Of a DNA stretch of 64,000 bases, positions 1 through 8,367 are shown in pieces. A program made the translations under genes and the position numbers. Source of the stretch: Spirosoma rhododendri (GTDB lineage Bacteria; Bacteroidota; Bacteroidia; Cytophagales; Spirosomataceae). The notes below the pieces were generated by a model, which searched no databases, was not told the DNA's origin, and saw only the letters and a list, made by a program, of their open reading frames with translations. Position 1 is the first letter of the stretch. Every line of letters starts with the position of its first letter. The stretch lies in NCBI RefSeq assembly GCF_012849055.1, contig NZ_CP051677.1, forward strand, positions 1,054,001 to 1,118,000, read 5' to 3'.

Positions 1-2
1 GC

Positions 3-635
3 AAGCAATCGATGCGCTTCAGCTGGACACCCGCTCAGTACGACGGCACCAACCCCTCGGCTCACTCGGAACTGGGCACCGACGCGCTGAAGAATGGTGA
101 AGTTGAGCGTTGGTACGGTTACAGTGTTTACATGCCAGCGGCTAAGATGGCCAATGACAATGAGCCTATCGTTTTCAGCCAGTGGCACGGTGTGGCCAAC
201 CCCGGCGAAGAAGATACCTTTCCTCCACTGGCCTTCTACCTGGAAGGGGGCAACCAGATCAAAGCTTATTACCGCTCGTCAAACGTAGCCATCACCAAAG
301 CCCAGCAGATGCCAACCGCCCAGACCATCCTGCGTTTAGGCACGGCCACCTACGATAAATGGGTTGACTACGTAGTGCACATCAAGTGGGATCCAAGCGG
401 CAACACGGGCATCCTGGAGATCTGGCAGGACGGCAAGCAGGTAGCCAACGAGCGGAACATCAACATCGGCTACCCACAGAAGTACAAGCCTTACTGGAAA
501 GCCGGTATCTACGCCTGGACGGGCAAGTCGAAGTACGCTGAGCGGGTTCTGTACTACGACGACGTAACGATCGGCAAAGCCACGGCCACCTACGAAACAG
601 TAAAGCCAGGCCAAACCAACGACATCGCCCGGTAA
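3..635 (+). CDS. Polysaccharide lyase, heparin-lyase-I-like fold (5' end cut off)
   Basis: The reading frame is open to the first base of the window, so the N-terminus and any signal peptide lie upstream; the ATG at 12 is probably internal. About 210 residues are visible. They contain blocks typical of the jelly-roll polysaccharide lyases of Pfam PF14099: RWYGYSVYMP near the start, a QWHG block, then WVDYVVHIKW and GIYAWTG. Such secreted enzymes cleave uronate-containing polysaccharides by beta-elimination. The substrate cannot be told from this part. A strong hairpin terminator follows about 105 bases after the stop, and no further gene is cotranscribed downstream. Confidence 0.75.
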   Translation, partial: KQSMRFSWTPAQYDGTNPSAHSELGTDALKNGEVERWYGYSVYMPAAKMANDNEPIVFSQWHGVANPGEEDTFPPLAFYLEGGNQIKAYYRSSNVAITKAQQMPTAQTILRLGTATYDKWVDYVVHIKWDPSGNTGILEIWQDGKQVANERNINIGYPQKYKPYWKAGIYAWTGKSKYAERVLYYDDVTIGKATATYETVKPGQTNDIAR

Positions 636-740
636 GCCACCACACTGCCCGCCTACGGATAAATCCCGTGCAGTGTCAACCGTCTAAGCTGTAGCTATAG
701 CGATGAACAGAAGGAAGCGGAACGGATCAGAACACCTTCC

Positions 741-780
741 AACGAAAAGCCCCGTCAGCTACTGAGCGGGGCTTTTCGTT
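741..780. terminator. Rho-independent terminator (bidirectional)
   Basis: A perfect 14-bp stem, AACGAAAAGCCCCG pairing with CGGGGCTTTTCGTT, closes a 12-base loop. The arms carry A and T runs on the outside, so it can work on both strands. It lies after the lyase gene. Confidence 0.85.
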
Positions 781-888
781 TACCGATCGAAAAGAAGTGT
801 AGAGGTAGGTCTACTCCGTGTGAAGGCGTACACTTACAGGCCAAACCAAATGATCGTAAAAGAAAACGATTAGGCAGTGCACTGACTT

Positions 889-1079
889 TTATTGGCTGGC
901 TTATAATCTTTAGCGTGGCCGATGATACGATTACCAAATTTCTTCACCCTGTACCAGACACCCACAGTCCAGAACCCTTTTCGGCTCATTGGATTGGTGC
1001 AGTGTTGGCAAAGCTGATATGCATCGGTCTGGCCATAACCGCGATTCACTACTATAGAATTTTCCGAGAGAGGTCGTAG
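889..1079 (+). pseudogene. Possible decayed small membrane protein gene
   Basis: One plus-strand frame is open to the TAG at 1077-1079 and encodes a protein-like peptide: a hydrophobic start (FIGWLIIFSVADDTITKFL), a polar middle, a second hydrophobic stretch (IGAVLAKLICIGLAITAIHY) and a basic end (YRIFRERS). There is no ATG, GTG or TTG start in this frame, and the nearest ATG (850) is in another frame that stops at once. This pattern fits a remnant of a small two-helix membrane protein whose 5' end is frameshifted or lost. It resembles DoxX-like small proteins only loosely. Chance remains possible. An opposite-strand frame over 870-1151 looks less protein-like. Confidence 0.3.
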
Positions 1080-1141
1080 AATATCTACGTATGGCCAGGG
1101 GACTTCAACTACTTGCGTCAGGACACGTATCAGTAGAAATG

Positions 1142-1173
1142 AAAAAAGCACCTAGCGTATGAGGCTAAGTGCT
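1142..1173 (-). terminator. Terminator of the tRNA-Val gene
   Basis: On the minus strand a 10-bp stem (AGCACTTAGC with GCTAGGTGCT, one G-U pair) is followed directly by six T. It sits 14 bases past the tRNA 3' end. Confidence 0.85.
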
Positions 1174-1186
1174 TTGCTTTTAGTAG

Positions 1187-1261
1187 TGGGAGTTGACGGG
1201 TTCGAACCGCCGACCCTCTGCTTGTAAGGCAGATGCTCTGAACCAGCTGAGCTAAACTCCC
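1187..1261 (-). tRNA. tRNA-Val (anticodon TAC)
   Basis: The minus strand folds into a complete cloverleaf of 75 bases. The acceptor stem is GGGAGTT pairing with AACTCCC, with discriminator A. The D arm has the AGCTCAG...GGT pattern, the anticodon loop is CTTACAA, giving anticodon TAC for GUA and related Val codons, and the T arm has GGTTCGAACC. The 3' CCA is not encoded. It is transcribed alone: a Bacteroidota-type promoter lies just upstream and a terminator just downstream. Confidence 0.96.
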
Positions 1262-1297
1262 TTCTTATTTCCCGCCCGTTGTCGTCGTTTGGGAGTG

Positions 1298-1329
1298 CAA
1301 ATATAGGCGTGTACTGGCGGGTTTTGCAA
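1298..1329 (-). promoter_or_regulatory. Promoter of tRNA-Val (Bacteroidota type)
   Basis: On the minus strand TATATTTG (1305-1298) matches the TAnnTTTG -7 element, and a TTG (1329-1327) lies 21 bases further upstream as the -33 element. The spacing to the tRNA 5' end (1261) is about 36 bases. Confidence 0.6.
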
Positions 1330-1389
1330 GCGTTAGACTGAAAAAAAACGGACTTTTTTGCAAGTCACTAAGAATCAGCACCGCTTAGC

Positions 1390-2157
1390 CTACTCAAAAT
1401 TCAGATACAACGTCACGCTGTGCGTTGTCAGGCGGTTGATGCCTATACCAGCCGCGTTGGTGGTGGGGCGATAAAGGTTAATCAGGCCGTGGGAGAAGCG
1501 AATTTCGGGGGCGAACTTGAAAAACTCGAAAAACTGCTCGAAGCCTACTCCATACTCAACTGCTAAGTCCATCGTGCCGGTGCTGAGCCGGCTGGCACTC
1601 TGCTGTTCGTTACGCCGTACGTTGGTTTCGACGCTGAAAGCGCCCCCCGCCAAGAAATACATGCGTGAGTTGTTGCGCCGTTCTGACTTGTATTTCAATA
1701 ATACCGGGAAGTCGAGCCAGGTCGACTCACGGACCTCGGTACGCGATGCACTGTTGGGGTAGTCGTACTGTACTTCGCGGCTCATCAGCGTTACTGATGG
1801 TGTCGTACGCAGATCAAACCGGTCGTTGAGAAACGCGTTGACCACAAACCCAACCCGGAAGTTGGGGCGGTTCGGCGACTGAATCCTGTAGGCGGAGTCG
1901 GCGGTCAGGAACGCCGGGCTGTGGCCCACGCTGAACCGGCTGACAGGCATGGCGAAAAAGAAACCGTAGTGGATTTCCTTATCATCGTAGTGCTCCAGGT
2001 GCTTGACAACGTATTTGTACGAACCCTGCGCTTTTCCCGGAGAAGCAGCAAAAAGCAACAGACAGATTCCAAGCAGTAGCGGTAACTGCCGAAACGAAAT
2101 CAGGCCCGTTTGTGACCAATGTAAATTGACGCAACGCCGAAGGTAAGCGGTATCCAT
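1390..2157 (-). CDS. porT: Type IX secretion / gliding protein PorT (SprT)
   Basis: PorT is an outer-membrane beta-barrel protein needed for type IX secretion in Bacteroidota. The 255-residue product is close to known PorT length. A hydrophobic signal segment spans about residues 27-43 (LLLGICLLLFAASPGKAQ), followed by a mature chain ending in beta strands with a final aromatic residue (YLNFE). The gene starts inside ubiE: the only usable ATG overlaps the ubiE end by 58 bp, and no ATG, GTG or TTG lies between it and the signal segment. This gives an unusually long basic leader before the signal peptide. The ubiE-porT pair recurs in other Bacteroidota, as far as I recall, which supports the call. 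Confidence 0.72.
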   Translation of the reverse strand: MDTAYLRRCVNLHWSQTGLISFRQLPLLLGICLLLFAASPGKAQGSYKYVVKHLEHYDDKEIHYGFFFAMPVSRFSVGHSPAFLTADSAYRIQSPNRPNFRVGFVVNAFLNDRFDLRTTPSVTLMSREVQYDYPNSASRTEVRESTWLDFPVLLKYKSERRNNSRMYFLAGGAFSVETNVRRNEQQSASRLSTGTMDLAVEYGVGFEQFFEFFKFAPEIRFSHGLINLYRPTTNAAGIGINRLTTHSVTLYLNFE

Positions 2158-2840
2158 TTCGTATTTGTAAAGCCAGCTGCTTCGTAACTGCGCAGAAAGT
2201 CGGGACCATCGGGGAACGCCTGCACCGATTCGGGCAGGTAGGTGTATGCCGATGCGTCTTTGCTCACTACGCGTCCGATCAGCGGCAGGATCGTCCGGGA
2301 GTAAAAACCGTAGAGTTGTTTAAACGGAAACTGGCGCGGATTCGAGAATTCCAGCACCACGCAGACGCCACCGGGGCGCGTTACGCGGTACATGTCGGTT
2401 AGCCCTTTGAGCAGATTCTCGAAATTACGTACCCCAAAGGCAACGATGACGGCATCGAAATCATTGTCTGGCAGGGGCAAACCTTCTGAATCACCCGACC
2501 GCATTTCGATCACGTTGTCGACACCGCGCTTCTTCATCTTCTCCCGACCAACCGACAGCATACCCTCCGAAATATCAATGCCAACGATTTTCTCCGGCTT
2601 CAGGGCTAGTGCTTCAAGCGCGAAATCACCCGTGCCGGTGGCGATGTCGAGAATGCGTCTGGGCGACTTGGGAGCCAGTGCCTTGCGCAGCTCACGAATA
2701 GCCCGCTTGCGCCAGAGAATGTCGATACCACCACTCAGAACGTGGTTGAGCAGGTCATATTTAGGCGAAATAGTGTCGAACATCTCCGCGACCTGTTCGC
2801 GCTTGGAGGTGTCTTTGTCTTTGTACGGGACGACGGGCAT
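2100..2840 (-). CDS. menG: Demethylmenaquinone methyltransferase
   Basis: This enzyme adds the last methyl group from S-adenosylmethionine to demethylmenaquinone, giving the respiratory quinone. The start chosen is the ATG at 2840 (MPVVPYKDKDTSK); the ATG at 2894 would add 18 residues encoded by an intergenic repeat. The 246-residue protein shows the UbiE signature YDLLNHVLSGG (about 28-38), the SAM-binding motif DIATGTGDF (about 65-73), GIDISEGML, and VAFGVRNFENL. The 3' end overlaps the start of porT. Also called ubiE. Confidence 0.93.
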   Translation of the reverse strand: MPVVPYKDKDTSKREQVAEMFDTISPKYDLLNHVLSGGIDILWRKRAIRELRKALAPKSPRRILDIATGTGDFALEALALKPEKIVGIDISEGMLSVGREKMKKRGVDNVIEMRSGDSEGLPLPDNDFDAVIVAFGVRNFENLLKGLTDMYRVTRPGGVCVVLEFSNPRQFPFKQLYGFYSRTILPLIGRVVSKDASAYTYLPESVQAFPDGPDFLRSYEAAGFTNTKWIPLTFGVASIYIGHKRA

Positions 2841-2851
2841 GGGGAAAATGG

Positions 2852-2943
2852 TTGAATGATTGACTGATAGAGTGATTGAATGATTAAGTGGCATAGACGC
2901 GCCAGCCTATTCAATCATTCCGTCACTCAGTCATTCAATCACT
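2852..2943. repeat. Intergenic hairpin, TGAATGATTGA family (A1)
   Basis: Two arms made of variants of the word TGAATGATTGA pair across a loop containing GCGCCAGCC. The copy lies between the divergently transcribed menG and dipeptidase genes, immediately upstream of the menG start, so it cannot be a terminator of either. Related copies are at about 10917, 18408, 55474 and 57270. Confidence 0.8.
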
Positions 2944-3036
2944 GCCTAACAGCACGTTGGGCGCGAAAGTTTGCGATTGCGGGGGGCGGTGCGTAGTTTC
3001 GACAATAACCCCTTCCTACTTACAACCTGATCGATT

Positions 3037-4233
3037 ATGCTTCGCTTTGTTTTACCGGCTTTGTTACTGAATTCAGTTGCTTACGGGCAGACGCCCGACA
3101 AACCGACCCCGGCTGTTCAGAAACTTCATCAGCGCGTACTGACGCTCGATACCCACGCCGATGCGCCGATTAACATGCAGAAGCCGGGCTTCGACGTTGG
3201 TGTAGCGCACGACACGAAACGCGACAATTCGCAGATCGACTTCCCCCGGATGAAGCAGGGTGGTATGGATGCGATGTTTTTTGCGGTATACACCTCGCAG
3301 GGGCCGCGTACGCCGGAGGGTCATGCCGAAGCGAAACGCAACGCGCTCAACCAGTTCGACCTGATCCACAAAGCGCTGAAGAAGTACCCCGATCTGGCCG
3401 AACTGGCAACGACCCCGGCCGATGCCTACCGGATTCAGAAGGCGGGCAAACGGGCGGTGTTTATCGGGATGGAAAACGGCTACCCGGTCGGTAGTGATCT
3501 GGCCATGCTGAAAACGTACTACGATCTGGGTTGCCGCTACATGACGCTGACGCACTTCGCCAATAACCTGATCGGCGATTCGTCGACCGACCCCGATGGG
3601 CCGATTTACGGCGGACTAAGCGATTTTGGTAAGCAGGTTGTGCCGGAAATGAACCGGCTGGGAATGCTGATCGACGTATCGCACGTAGCCGACAGCACGT
3701 TTTACGATGCGTTGGCGCTATCGAAAGCACCCGTTATTGCGTCACACTCCAATTGCCGCGCCCTCTGCGATTTCCCCCGCAACATGACCGACGATATGAT
3801 TCGGGCCATTGCTAAAAAGGGGGGCGTGGTGCAAGTCAATTTTGTGAGCGACTACCTGAAAAAGCCGTCGGACGCGTTTCGGGCGGCCAAGACGAAAGTA
3901 CGTATGGCGCGGGTCGGGAAGGTGATGACGCCGGAGATGGAGACCCGCCTACAGGCCGAAAGTGATTCGCTGGCGAAGGTATTTGCACCCGAACGGGCCA
4001 GCCTGTCGGACATAGCCAACCATATCGACCACATCGTCAAACTGGTAGGTATCGACCATGTCGGTATCGGTTCGGACTTCGACGGGGGCGGGGGTGTCAA
4101 CGGCCTGGAAGACGTCAGTCAGATCGAGAACCTGACCGCCGAACTGGTACGCCGGAAGTACTCGGAAGCCGACATCGCCAAAATCTGGGGTGGCAACCTG
4201 CTGCGCGTACTCGGACAGGCGAAGGCGGAATAA
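3037..4233 (+). CDS. Membrane-type dipeptidase, peptidase family M19
   Basis: Family M19 enzymes (renal dipeptidase type) hydrolyse dipeptides with a two-zinc centre. The 398-residue product starts with a signal peptide (about 1-18, cut near AYG-Q), so it acts in the periplasm or at the surface. The metal ligands can be seen in order: HAD in LDTHADAP (H40, D42), the glutamate of GMENG (about 145), the histidines of DVSHVAD and ASHSNCR, and the aspartate of GIGSDFDG near the end. The length suits the family. The gene is divergent from menG, and a CTCCGTGTT-type hairpin follows the stop. Confidence 0.9.
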   Translation: MLRFVLPALLLNSVAYGQTPDKPTPAVQKLHQRVLTLDTHADAPINMQKPGFDVGVAHDTKRDNSQIDFPRMKQGGMDAMFFAVYTSQGPRTPEGHAEAKRNALNQFDLIHKALKKYPDLAELATTPADAYRIQKAGKRAVFIGMENGYPVGSDLAMLKTYYDLGCRYMTLTHFANNLIGDSSTDPDGPIYGGLSDFGKQVVPEMNRLGMLIDVSHVADSTFYDALALSKAPVIASHSNCRALCDFPRNMTDDMIRAIAKKGGVVQVNFVSDYLKKPSDAFRAAKTKVRMARVGKVMTPEMETRLQAESDSLAKVFAPERASLSDIANHIDHIVKLVGIDHVGIGSDFDGGGGVNGLEDVSQIENLTAELVRRKYSEADIAKIWGGNLLRVLGQAKAE

Positions 4234-4235
4234 TT

Positions 4236-4318
4236 TTTCTCAACACTAGCCGCATAGAGAACCAAGCCGTTTTTGAGTAACTTTTCTCCGTGTTCTCTGT
4301 GCCTCCGTGTTGAAAATT
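4236..4318. repeat. Intergenic hairpin with CTCCGTGTT/CTCTGTG words
   Basis: An imperfect inverted repeat: TTCTCAACAC...CATAGAGAAC on the left pairs with GTTCTCTGTGCCTCCGTGTTGAAAA on the right in parts. The right arm contains repeated CTCCGTGTT and CTCTGTG words. It fills the 87-base gap between the dipeptidase stop and the next ATG. Confidence 0.55.
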
Positions 4319-4320
4319 CT

Positions 4321-4749
4321 ATGTCTCCCGAAAAGGTCTTCCAATTGGCAAATATGCTGGTGCTGCCGCAGTGGCTGCTAATGGTGGTGGCTCCGCGCTG
4401 GTCGGTGACGCGCTGGCTGATGAATTCATACCTGATTCCGGTTTGCCTGGCTGTCATTTACGTTAGCTATCTGTTTCAGGGCGGACCGGTCGATTTTGGG
4501 TCGTTTGGTTCGCTGGCGGGGATAAAAGCGTTGTTCGCCAACGGGGGCGACGGGGTTATGCTGGCGGGCTGGGTGCATTACCTGGCGTTCGATCTGGTGG
4601 CGGGGTCGGTGGTGGTGCGCGACGCACAGGCCCGGCAAATACCGCATTGGCTGGTTATCGTACCGCTGTTTTTCTGCTTTATGCTGGGGCCGGTCGGGCT
4701 GCTGCTCTACTGGATCATTCGTACCGTTCGCACACGCGCTCTGACCTGA
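4321..4749 (+). CDS. ABA4-like (DUF4281) integral membrane protein
   Basis: The 142-residue product has about four membrane segments and the features of the DUF4281 / ABA4-like family: an N-terminal helix pair ending LVLPQWLLMVVAPRW, the block WVHYLAFDLVAGSVVVRDAQ, and the C-terminal LGPVGLLLYWIIR. ABA4 in plants takes part in neoxanthin formation; the role of bacterial members is not settled. The start at 4321 (MSPEKVFQLAN) is preferred, because the upstream ATG at 4273 would translate the intergenic hairpin. It is on the same strand as the dipeptidase and the next membrane protein, with hairpins on both sides. Confidence 0.72.
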   Translation: MSPEKVFQLANMLVLPQWLLMVVAPRWSVTRWLMNSYLIPVCLAVIYVSYLFQGGPVDFGSFGSLAGIKALFANGGDGVMLAGWVHYLAFDLVAGSVVVRDAQARQIPHWLVIVPLFFCFMLGPVGLLLYWIIRTVRTRALT

Positions 4750-4766
4750 CTGTACTGAGCAACTAT

Positions 4767-4863
4767 GTCCCTGACAGCTTCCAGCTGTCGGAGCCGCGAT
4801 AGCGGCTAACAGAACTCCGGCCATTTAGCCTGACGGCTCCGACAGCTGGAAGCTGCCGGGGAC
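4767..4863. repeat. Intergenic hairpin, GACAGCTTCCAGCTGTCGGAG family (C1)
   Basis: The arms GTCCCTGACAGCTTCCAGC... and ...GCTGGAAGCTGCCGGGGAC form a long imperfect hairpin of about 97 bases. Each arm carries its own small palindrome (CAGCTG). A second copy lies at 16611-16722. Confidence 0.85.
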
Positions 4864-4887
4864 GATCAACCACTAGCTGTTGAACCG

Positions 4888-5658
4888 ATGAACTCATTTT
4901 TTACAACGCTCAGACAACGCAACCCCATCCTATCGGCGTTTGGCTGGATTTGCTTAATCAGTGCCGTCGTCTGCGTGGGGCTGATGCTCATTACCAATGT
5001 GCAGGTGCTGGGTATCAATGCATTTGTCAAACCCGTCAAGTTTTTTTTGTCATCCAGCATCTTTGTCTGGACGATGGGTTGGCTGATGGGTTATCTGCGT
5101 CAGCAGCGAAGCGTGCGGATTTACTCGTGGGCAATTACGCTGATTCTGGCGTTTGAACTGGTAGTTGTTGTCGTGAAGGCGGGTTTGGGTCAGTTGTCGC
5201 ACTTCAACGTAAAGTCAGCAACGGGTGGCATCCTGTTTTCGCTGATGGGTGTCGCTATCACTATCGCCATACTGTGGACGCTGTACATTGCTATACTGTT
5301 CCTGCTACAGCGACCCGACGAGTTAAGCGGTACCTACCTGTGGGGTATTCGACTGGGCATGCTGATTTTCATCGTGTTTGCCTTCGAGGGTGGGATGATG
5401 GCGGCCCGGCTGGCCCACACGGTAGGCGCACCCGACGGCGGGGCGGGCCTGCCGGGCATCAACTGGAGTACGCAGCACGGCGACCTGCGTATCGCTCACT
5501 TTTTCGGGATGCACGCCCTGCAACTGATTCCCCTGTTCGGCTACTACATCGCGCGTCGCCCGTTCCAGACGGTTCTGTTCGCGATAGTCTACGTCGGGGC
5601 CGTTAGCTGGGTGCTGCTTGAAGCCCTGGCCGGTCGGCCGCTGATCGCGGGTTTGTAA
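4888..5658 (+). CDS. Conserved seven-helix membrane protein, function unknown
   Basis: I do not recognise a named family. The 256 residues form about seven membrane helices, with short loops. Conserved-looking blocks are INAFVKPVKFFLSS after helix 2, a middle loop with FNVKSATGG, and the block AHFFGMHALQLIPLFGYY before the last helices; histidines inside helices could bind a cofactor or metal. No signal peptide is separable from helix 1. A strong hairpin terminator separates it from the convergent priA gene. Confidence 0.75.
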   Translation: MNSFFTTLRQRNPILSAFGWICLISAVVCVGLMLITNVQVLGINAFVKPVKFFLSSSIFVWTMGWLMGYLRQQRSVRIYSWAITLILAFELVVVVVKAGLGQLSHFNVKSATGGILFSLMGVAITIAILWTLYIAILFLLQRPDELSGTYLWGIRLGMLIFIVFAFEGGMMAARLAHTVGAPDGGAGLPGINWSTQHGDLRIAHFFGMHALQLIPLFGYYIARRPFQTVLFAIVYVGAVSWVLLEALAGRPLIAGL

Positions 5659-5661
5659 CTT

Positions 5662-5727
5662 GTCTCAAACAGCATCCTTGCTGTTTGTTGGCTGAGGAAA
5701 GTAAACAGCAAGGATGCTGCTTGAGAC
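5662..5727. terminator. Long hairpin between convergent genes
   Basis: Two 25-bp arms with one mismatch (GTCTCAAACAGCATCCTTGC... pairing with ...GCAAGGATGCTGCTTGAGAC) flank a 16-base loop. It fills the 77-base gap between the membrane protein gene and priA and could terminate both. There is no long T run. Confidence 0.7.
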
Positions 5728-5735
5728 CATACTGA

Positions 5736-8261
5736 TCACAAACAATCGACATCCGCGACGATGCTGACTTGCCGTAAGCCTTTGTCGGTCAGAATATCGT
5801 TGATGCGGTCCTGAATGTAGGCTTTCACGGCTTTCACGTTCACCTTGTCGCGTTCGAGTTTGATCAGAATGTCGAACAGAAACTGGTTGCGGATGCGCTC
5901 GATCAGCGGTTCTTCCGGACCGAGGACACGGCTACTACCGAGGGCGTCGGTGAGTTCGGCCGCGAGCCGGTCGGCTGCCTGCTGACTGATTCGCTTATCG
6001 GTATGGCGGATGGTCAGTTTTATCAGGCGGCAGAAGGGCGGGTAGTTGAAATTCTGCCGCTCCTGAATCTCTTCTTCGTACAGGCCGATGTAGTCGTTCT
6101 GGATGATTTTCTGCAAGATAGACTGCTGTGGGTTGGCCGTCTGAATCAGCACCGTACCCTGCCGCCCCGCCCGTCGCCCGGCCCGCCCGCTGACCTGCGT
6201 CAGCATCTGAAACGAGCGTTCGGTAGCCCGGAAATCGGGGAAGCGAATTAGGCGGTCGGCGTCGAAAATACCGACCAGACTGACGTTGTCGAAGTCGAGT
6301 CCTTTGGTAATCATCTGCGTCCCGACCAGAATATCGATGCCACCCGTCTCGAACTCCTGAATGATCTGCTGGTAGGCGTTTTTGGCGCGGGTCGTGTCGA
6401 GGTCCATCCGCAGTATTTTCGAGTCGGGGAAGAAAATCTGGAGCTGATCTTCCAGTTTTTCGGTACCAAACCCAATCGTTTTAACCTTCGTAGAGCCGCA
6501 GGCCGGGCAGGTACGCGGCACCTGCTCTTTGTGCCCGCAATAGTGACAGCGCAGTTCGGCGTCGCGTTGGTGGTAGGTCAGGCTAACGGCACAGTTGTCG
6601 CATTCAGCCGTCCAGTCGCAGTCTTCGCACTGCATGTAGGGCGAATAGCCGCGCCGGTTTTGAAACAGTATGCTTTGCTCCCGGCGATCCATATTGGCGC
6701 CCAGCGACTCCAACAGCACCGACGAAAACTCCTGCTTCATGCTTTTCTGCTGCTTCTCCCGCTTCGTATCGACCAACCGAATGTCGGGCAGGGTTGCGTT
6801 GCCGAAGCGGTTAAACAGTTCGACCAGCCCATACCGCCCCTGCTTCGCCTGATAGTAGGTTTCGAGCGCGGGCGTGGCCGAGCCAAGCAGCACCTTAGCC
6901 TGCTGCCAGTGGGCCAGCATAATCGCTACGTCGCGGGCGTGGTAGCGGGGCGCGGGGTCGTGCTGCTTGTACGACGTTTCGTGCTCTTCGTCGACGATCA
7001 CCAGCCCCAGATTGTCGAACGGCAGAAATACCGACGAGCGCACGCCAACCACGAACTGATACCGCCCCGACACGACGCCCTTCCAGACTTCGACGCGTTC
7101 GTTGTCCGAAAATTTGGAGTGGTAGATGCCCATTTTGTCACCGAATACGCGCTGCAACCGCACGACGATCTGGGTGGTCAGGGCGATTTCGGGCAGCAGA
7201 TACAGCACCTGCGAGCCACCGGCCAGCGCTTGCTGAATGAGGTTGATGTACACCTCCGTTTTACCGCTGCCCGTGATACCGTGCAACAGCACCACATTCT
7301 GACTCTCGAACTGCGCCATGATCGAGTCCGACGCCCGCTGCTGATGCTCCGTCAGGCGGATCTCCACCTGTGGCGCGTGATCGTCGGCGAAGCGCGGCTG
7401 AATCACCTCAAACGTTTCGAACACCTGATTCTTGACGAGCGTCGCCAGCGATGACTGCGACAGTTCATCATCCTGATTCAGAATTGTTTTGTCGAGTCCT
7501 TTCTGGTTCAGTTCGGGGTTGCGCTGCATCGGCACGTGGCTCAGGTAGCGCATCACCACCTCCTGCTGCTTGGGCAGCTTTTCAAGCCGTTGCAGCAGCA
7601 CCAGTAGTTGCTCCCGTTCTTCGTAGTTGCGGTGCAGCCGGATTTTGCGCACCATCTTCGGGATGTACTTTTCCTTGACTTCCTCAAACACGATTACCGC
7701 CTGTTTCCCCACCAGCGACTTAATCAGGGCCGGTACATTGGTGCCTTCGCCCGCCAGCCGACCAAGTTCATCATACGAGAGGGCGGGTTGTTTTTTGAGT
7801 TCGACAAGCAACACCGCTTCAAACTCGGTGAGCAGTTCGGGATAGTCGAAATCGGGGTTGTACTGCACCTTCGACTGACTCGAAATCTTCAGGCCCGACG
7901 GCAGGGCAATGTTCATTACTTCGCCAATCGTACACATGTAGTATTCGGCCATCCACCGGAACAGTTCGAGCTGATAGCCGGTCACGAGCGGGTATTCATC
8001 GAGCACTTCGCTAATGTAGCGGGCCTGATAGGCAGTCGGGGGGGAGTTGTGCAGTTTGGCGACGATAGCGGTCAGGACGCGGCTGTTTTTCTTGCCAAAC
8101 GGTACAATGACGCGGGCACCAATGCGCAGCAGATCGGTCATGCCGCGCGGGACGCGGTAGGTAAATAGCCGGGGAACGGGTATGGGCAGAATCAGGTCGG
8201 CGAAGACGGTAACTTCGTCGGTGTCGAGGGTTGAAAAGAGCGAGAGATCGGCGTTTTCCAC
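5736..8261 (-). CDS. priA: Primosomal protein N', PriA helicase
   Basis: PriA restarts stalled replication forks by recognising forked DNA and loading the replicative helicase. The 841-residue product has the N-terminal DNA-binding domain starting FADLILPIPVPRLFTYRVP, then a superfamily 2 helicase core with Walker A GITGSGKTEVY (about 330-340) and a DEEH box (VIVDEEHETSYKQHD). Next come eight zinc-binding cysteines (CEDC, CDNC, CHYC, CPAC) and the later helicase motifs VGTQMITKGLDF and VSGRAGR. The length is normal for Bacteroidota. The Abi-type gene lies upstream on the same strand. Confidence 0.96.
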   Translation of the reverse strand: MENADLSLFSTLDTDEVTVFADLILPIPVPRLFTYRVPRGMTDLLRIGARVIVPFGKKNSRVLTAIVAKLHNSPPTAYQARYISEVLDEYPLVTGYQLELFRWMAEYYMCTIGEVMNIALPSGLKISSQSKVQYNPDFDYPELLTEFEAVLLVELKKQPALSYDELGRLAGEGTNVPALIKSLVGKQAVIVFEEVKEKYIPKMVRKIRLHRNYEEREQLLVLLQRLEKLPKQQEVVMRYLSHVPMQRNPELNQKGLDKTILNQDDELSQSSLATLVKNQVFETFEVIQPRFADDHAPQVEIRLTEHQQRASDSIMAQFESQNVVLLHGITGSGKTEVYINLIQQALAGGSQVLYLLPEIALTTQIVVRLQRVFGDKMGIYHSKFSDNERVEVWKGVVSGRYQFVVGVRSSVFLPFDNLGLVIVDEEHETSYKQHDPAPRYHARDVAIMLAHWQQAKVLLGSATPALETYYQAKQGRYGLVELFNRFGNATLPDIRLVDTKREKQQKSMKQEFSSVLLESLGANMDRREQSILFQNRRGYSPYMQCEDCDWTAECDNCAVSLTYHQRDAELRCHYCGHKEQVPRTCPACGSTKVKTIGFGTEKLEDQLQIFFPDSKILRMDLDTTRAKNAYQQIIQEFETGGIDILVGTQMITKGLDFDNVSLVGIFDADRLIRFPDFRATERSFQMLTQVSGRAGRRAGRQGTVLIQTANPQQSILQKIIQNDYIGLYEEEIQERQNFNYPPFCRLIKLTIRHTDKRISQQAADRLAAELTDALGSSRVLGPEEPLIERIRNQFLFDILIKLERDKVNVKAVKAYIQDRINDILTDKGLRQVSIVADVDCL

Positions 8262-8367
8262 AAGTTGGGTGCGGGCGGTACGTCAGGTAAATATACAGAA
8301 AACCCCGCGCCGGTCCCGCGAATTCCAGCCGCTCCAAAAAAGGCGTGCCGGGGTTGCGTCAGGAGTC

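Noticed and set aside
870..1151. Minus-strand 93-codon frame before tRNA-Val
   Set aside because: It runs into the tRNA terminator hairpin and lacks domain features; the opposite frame at 889-1079 is more protein-like.
1187..1261. tRNA-Val as an integration site for the accessory region
   Set aside because: No duplicate of the tRNA 3' end was noticed elsewhere, and the accessory genes lie 27 kb away beside the oligopeptidase gene instead.
6531..7454. Long plus-strand frame opposite priA
   Set aside because: It is the antisense of a fully conserved priA region and has biased, low-information composition, as expected for a shadow frame in GC-rich DNA.
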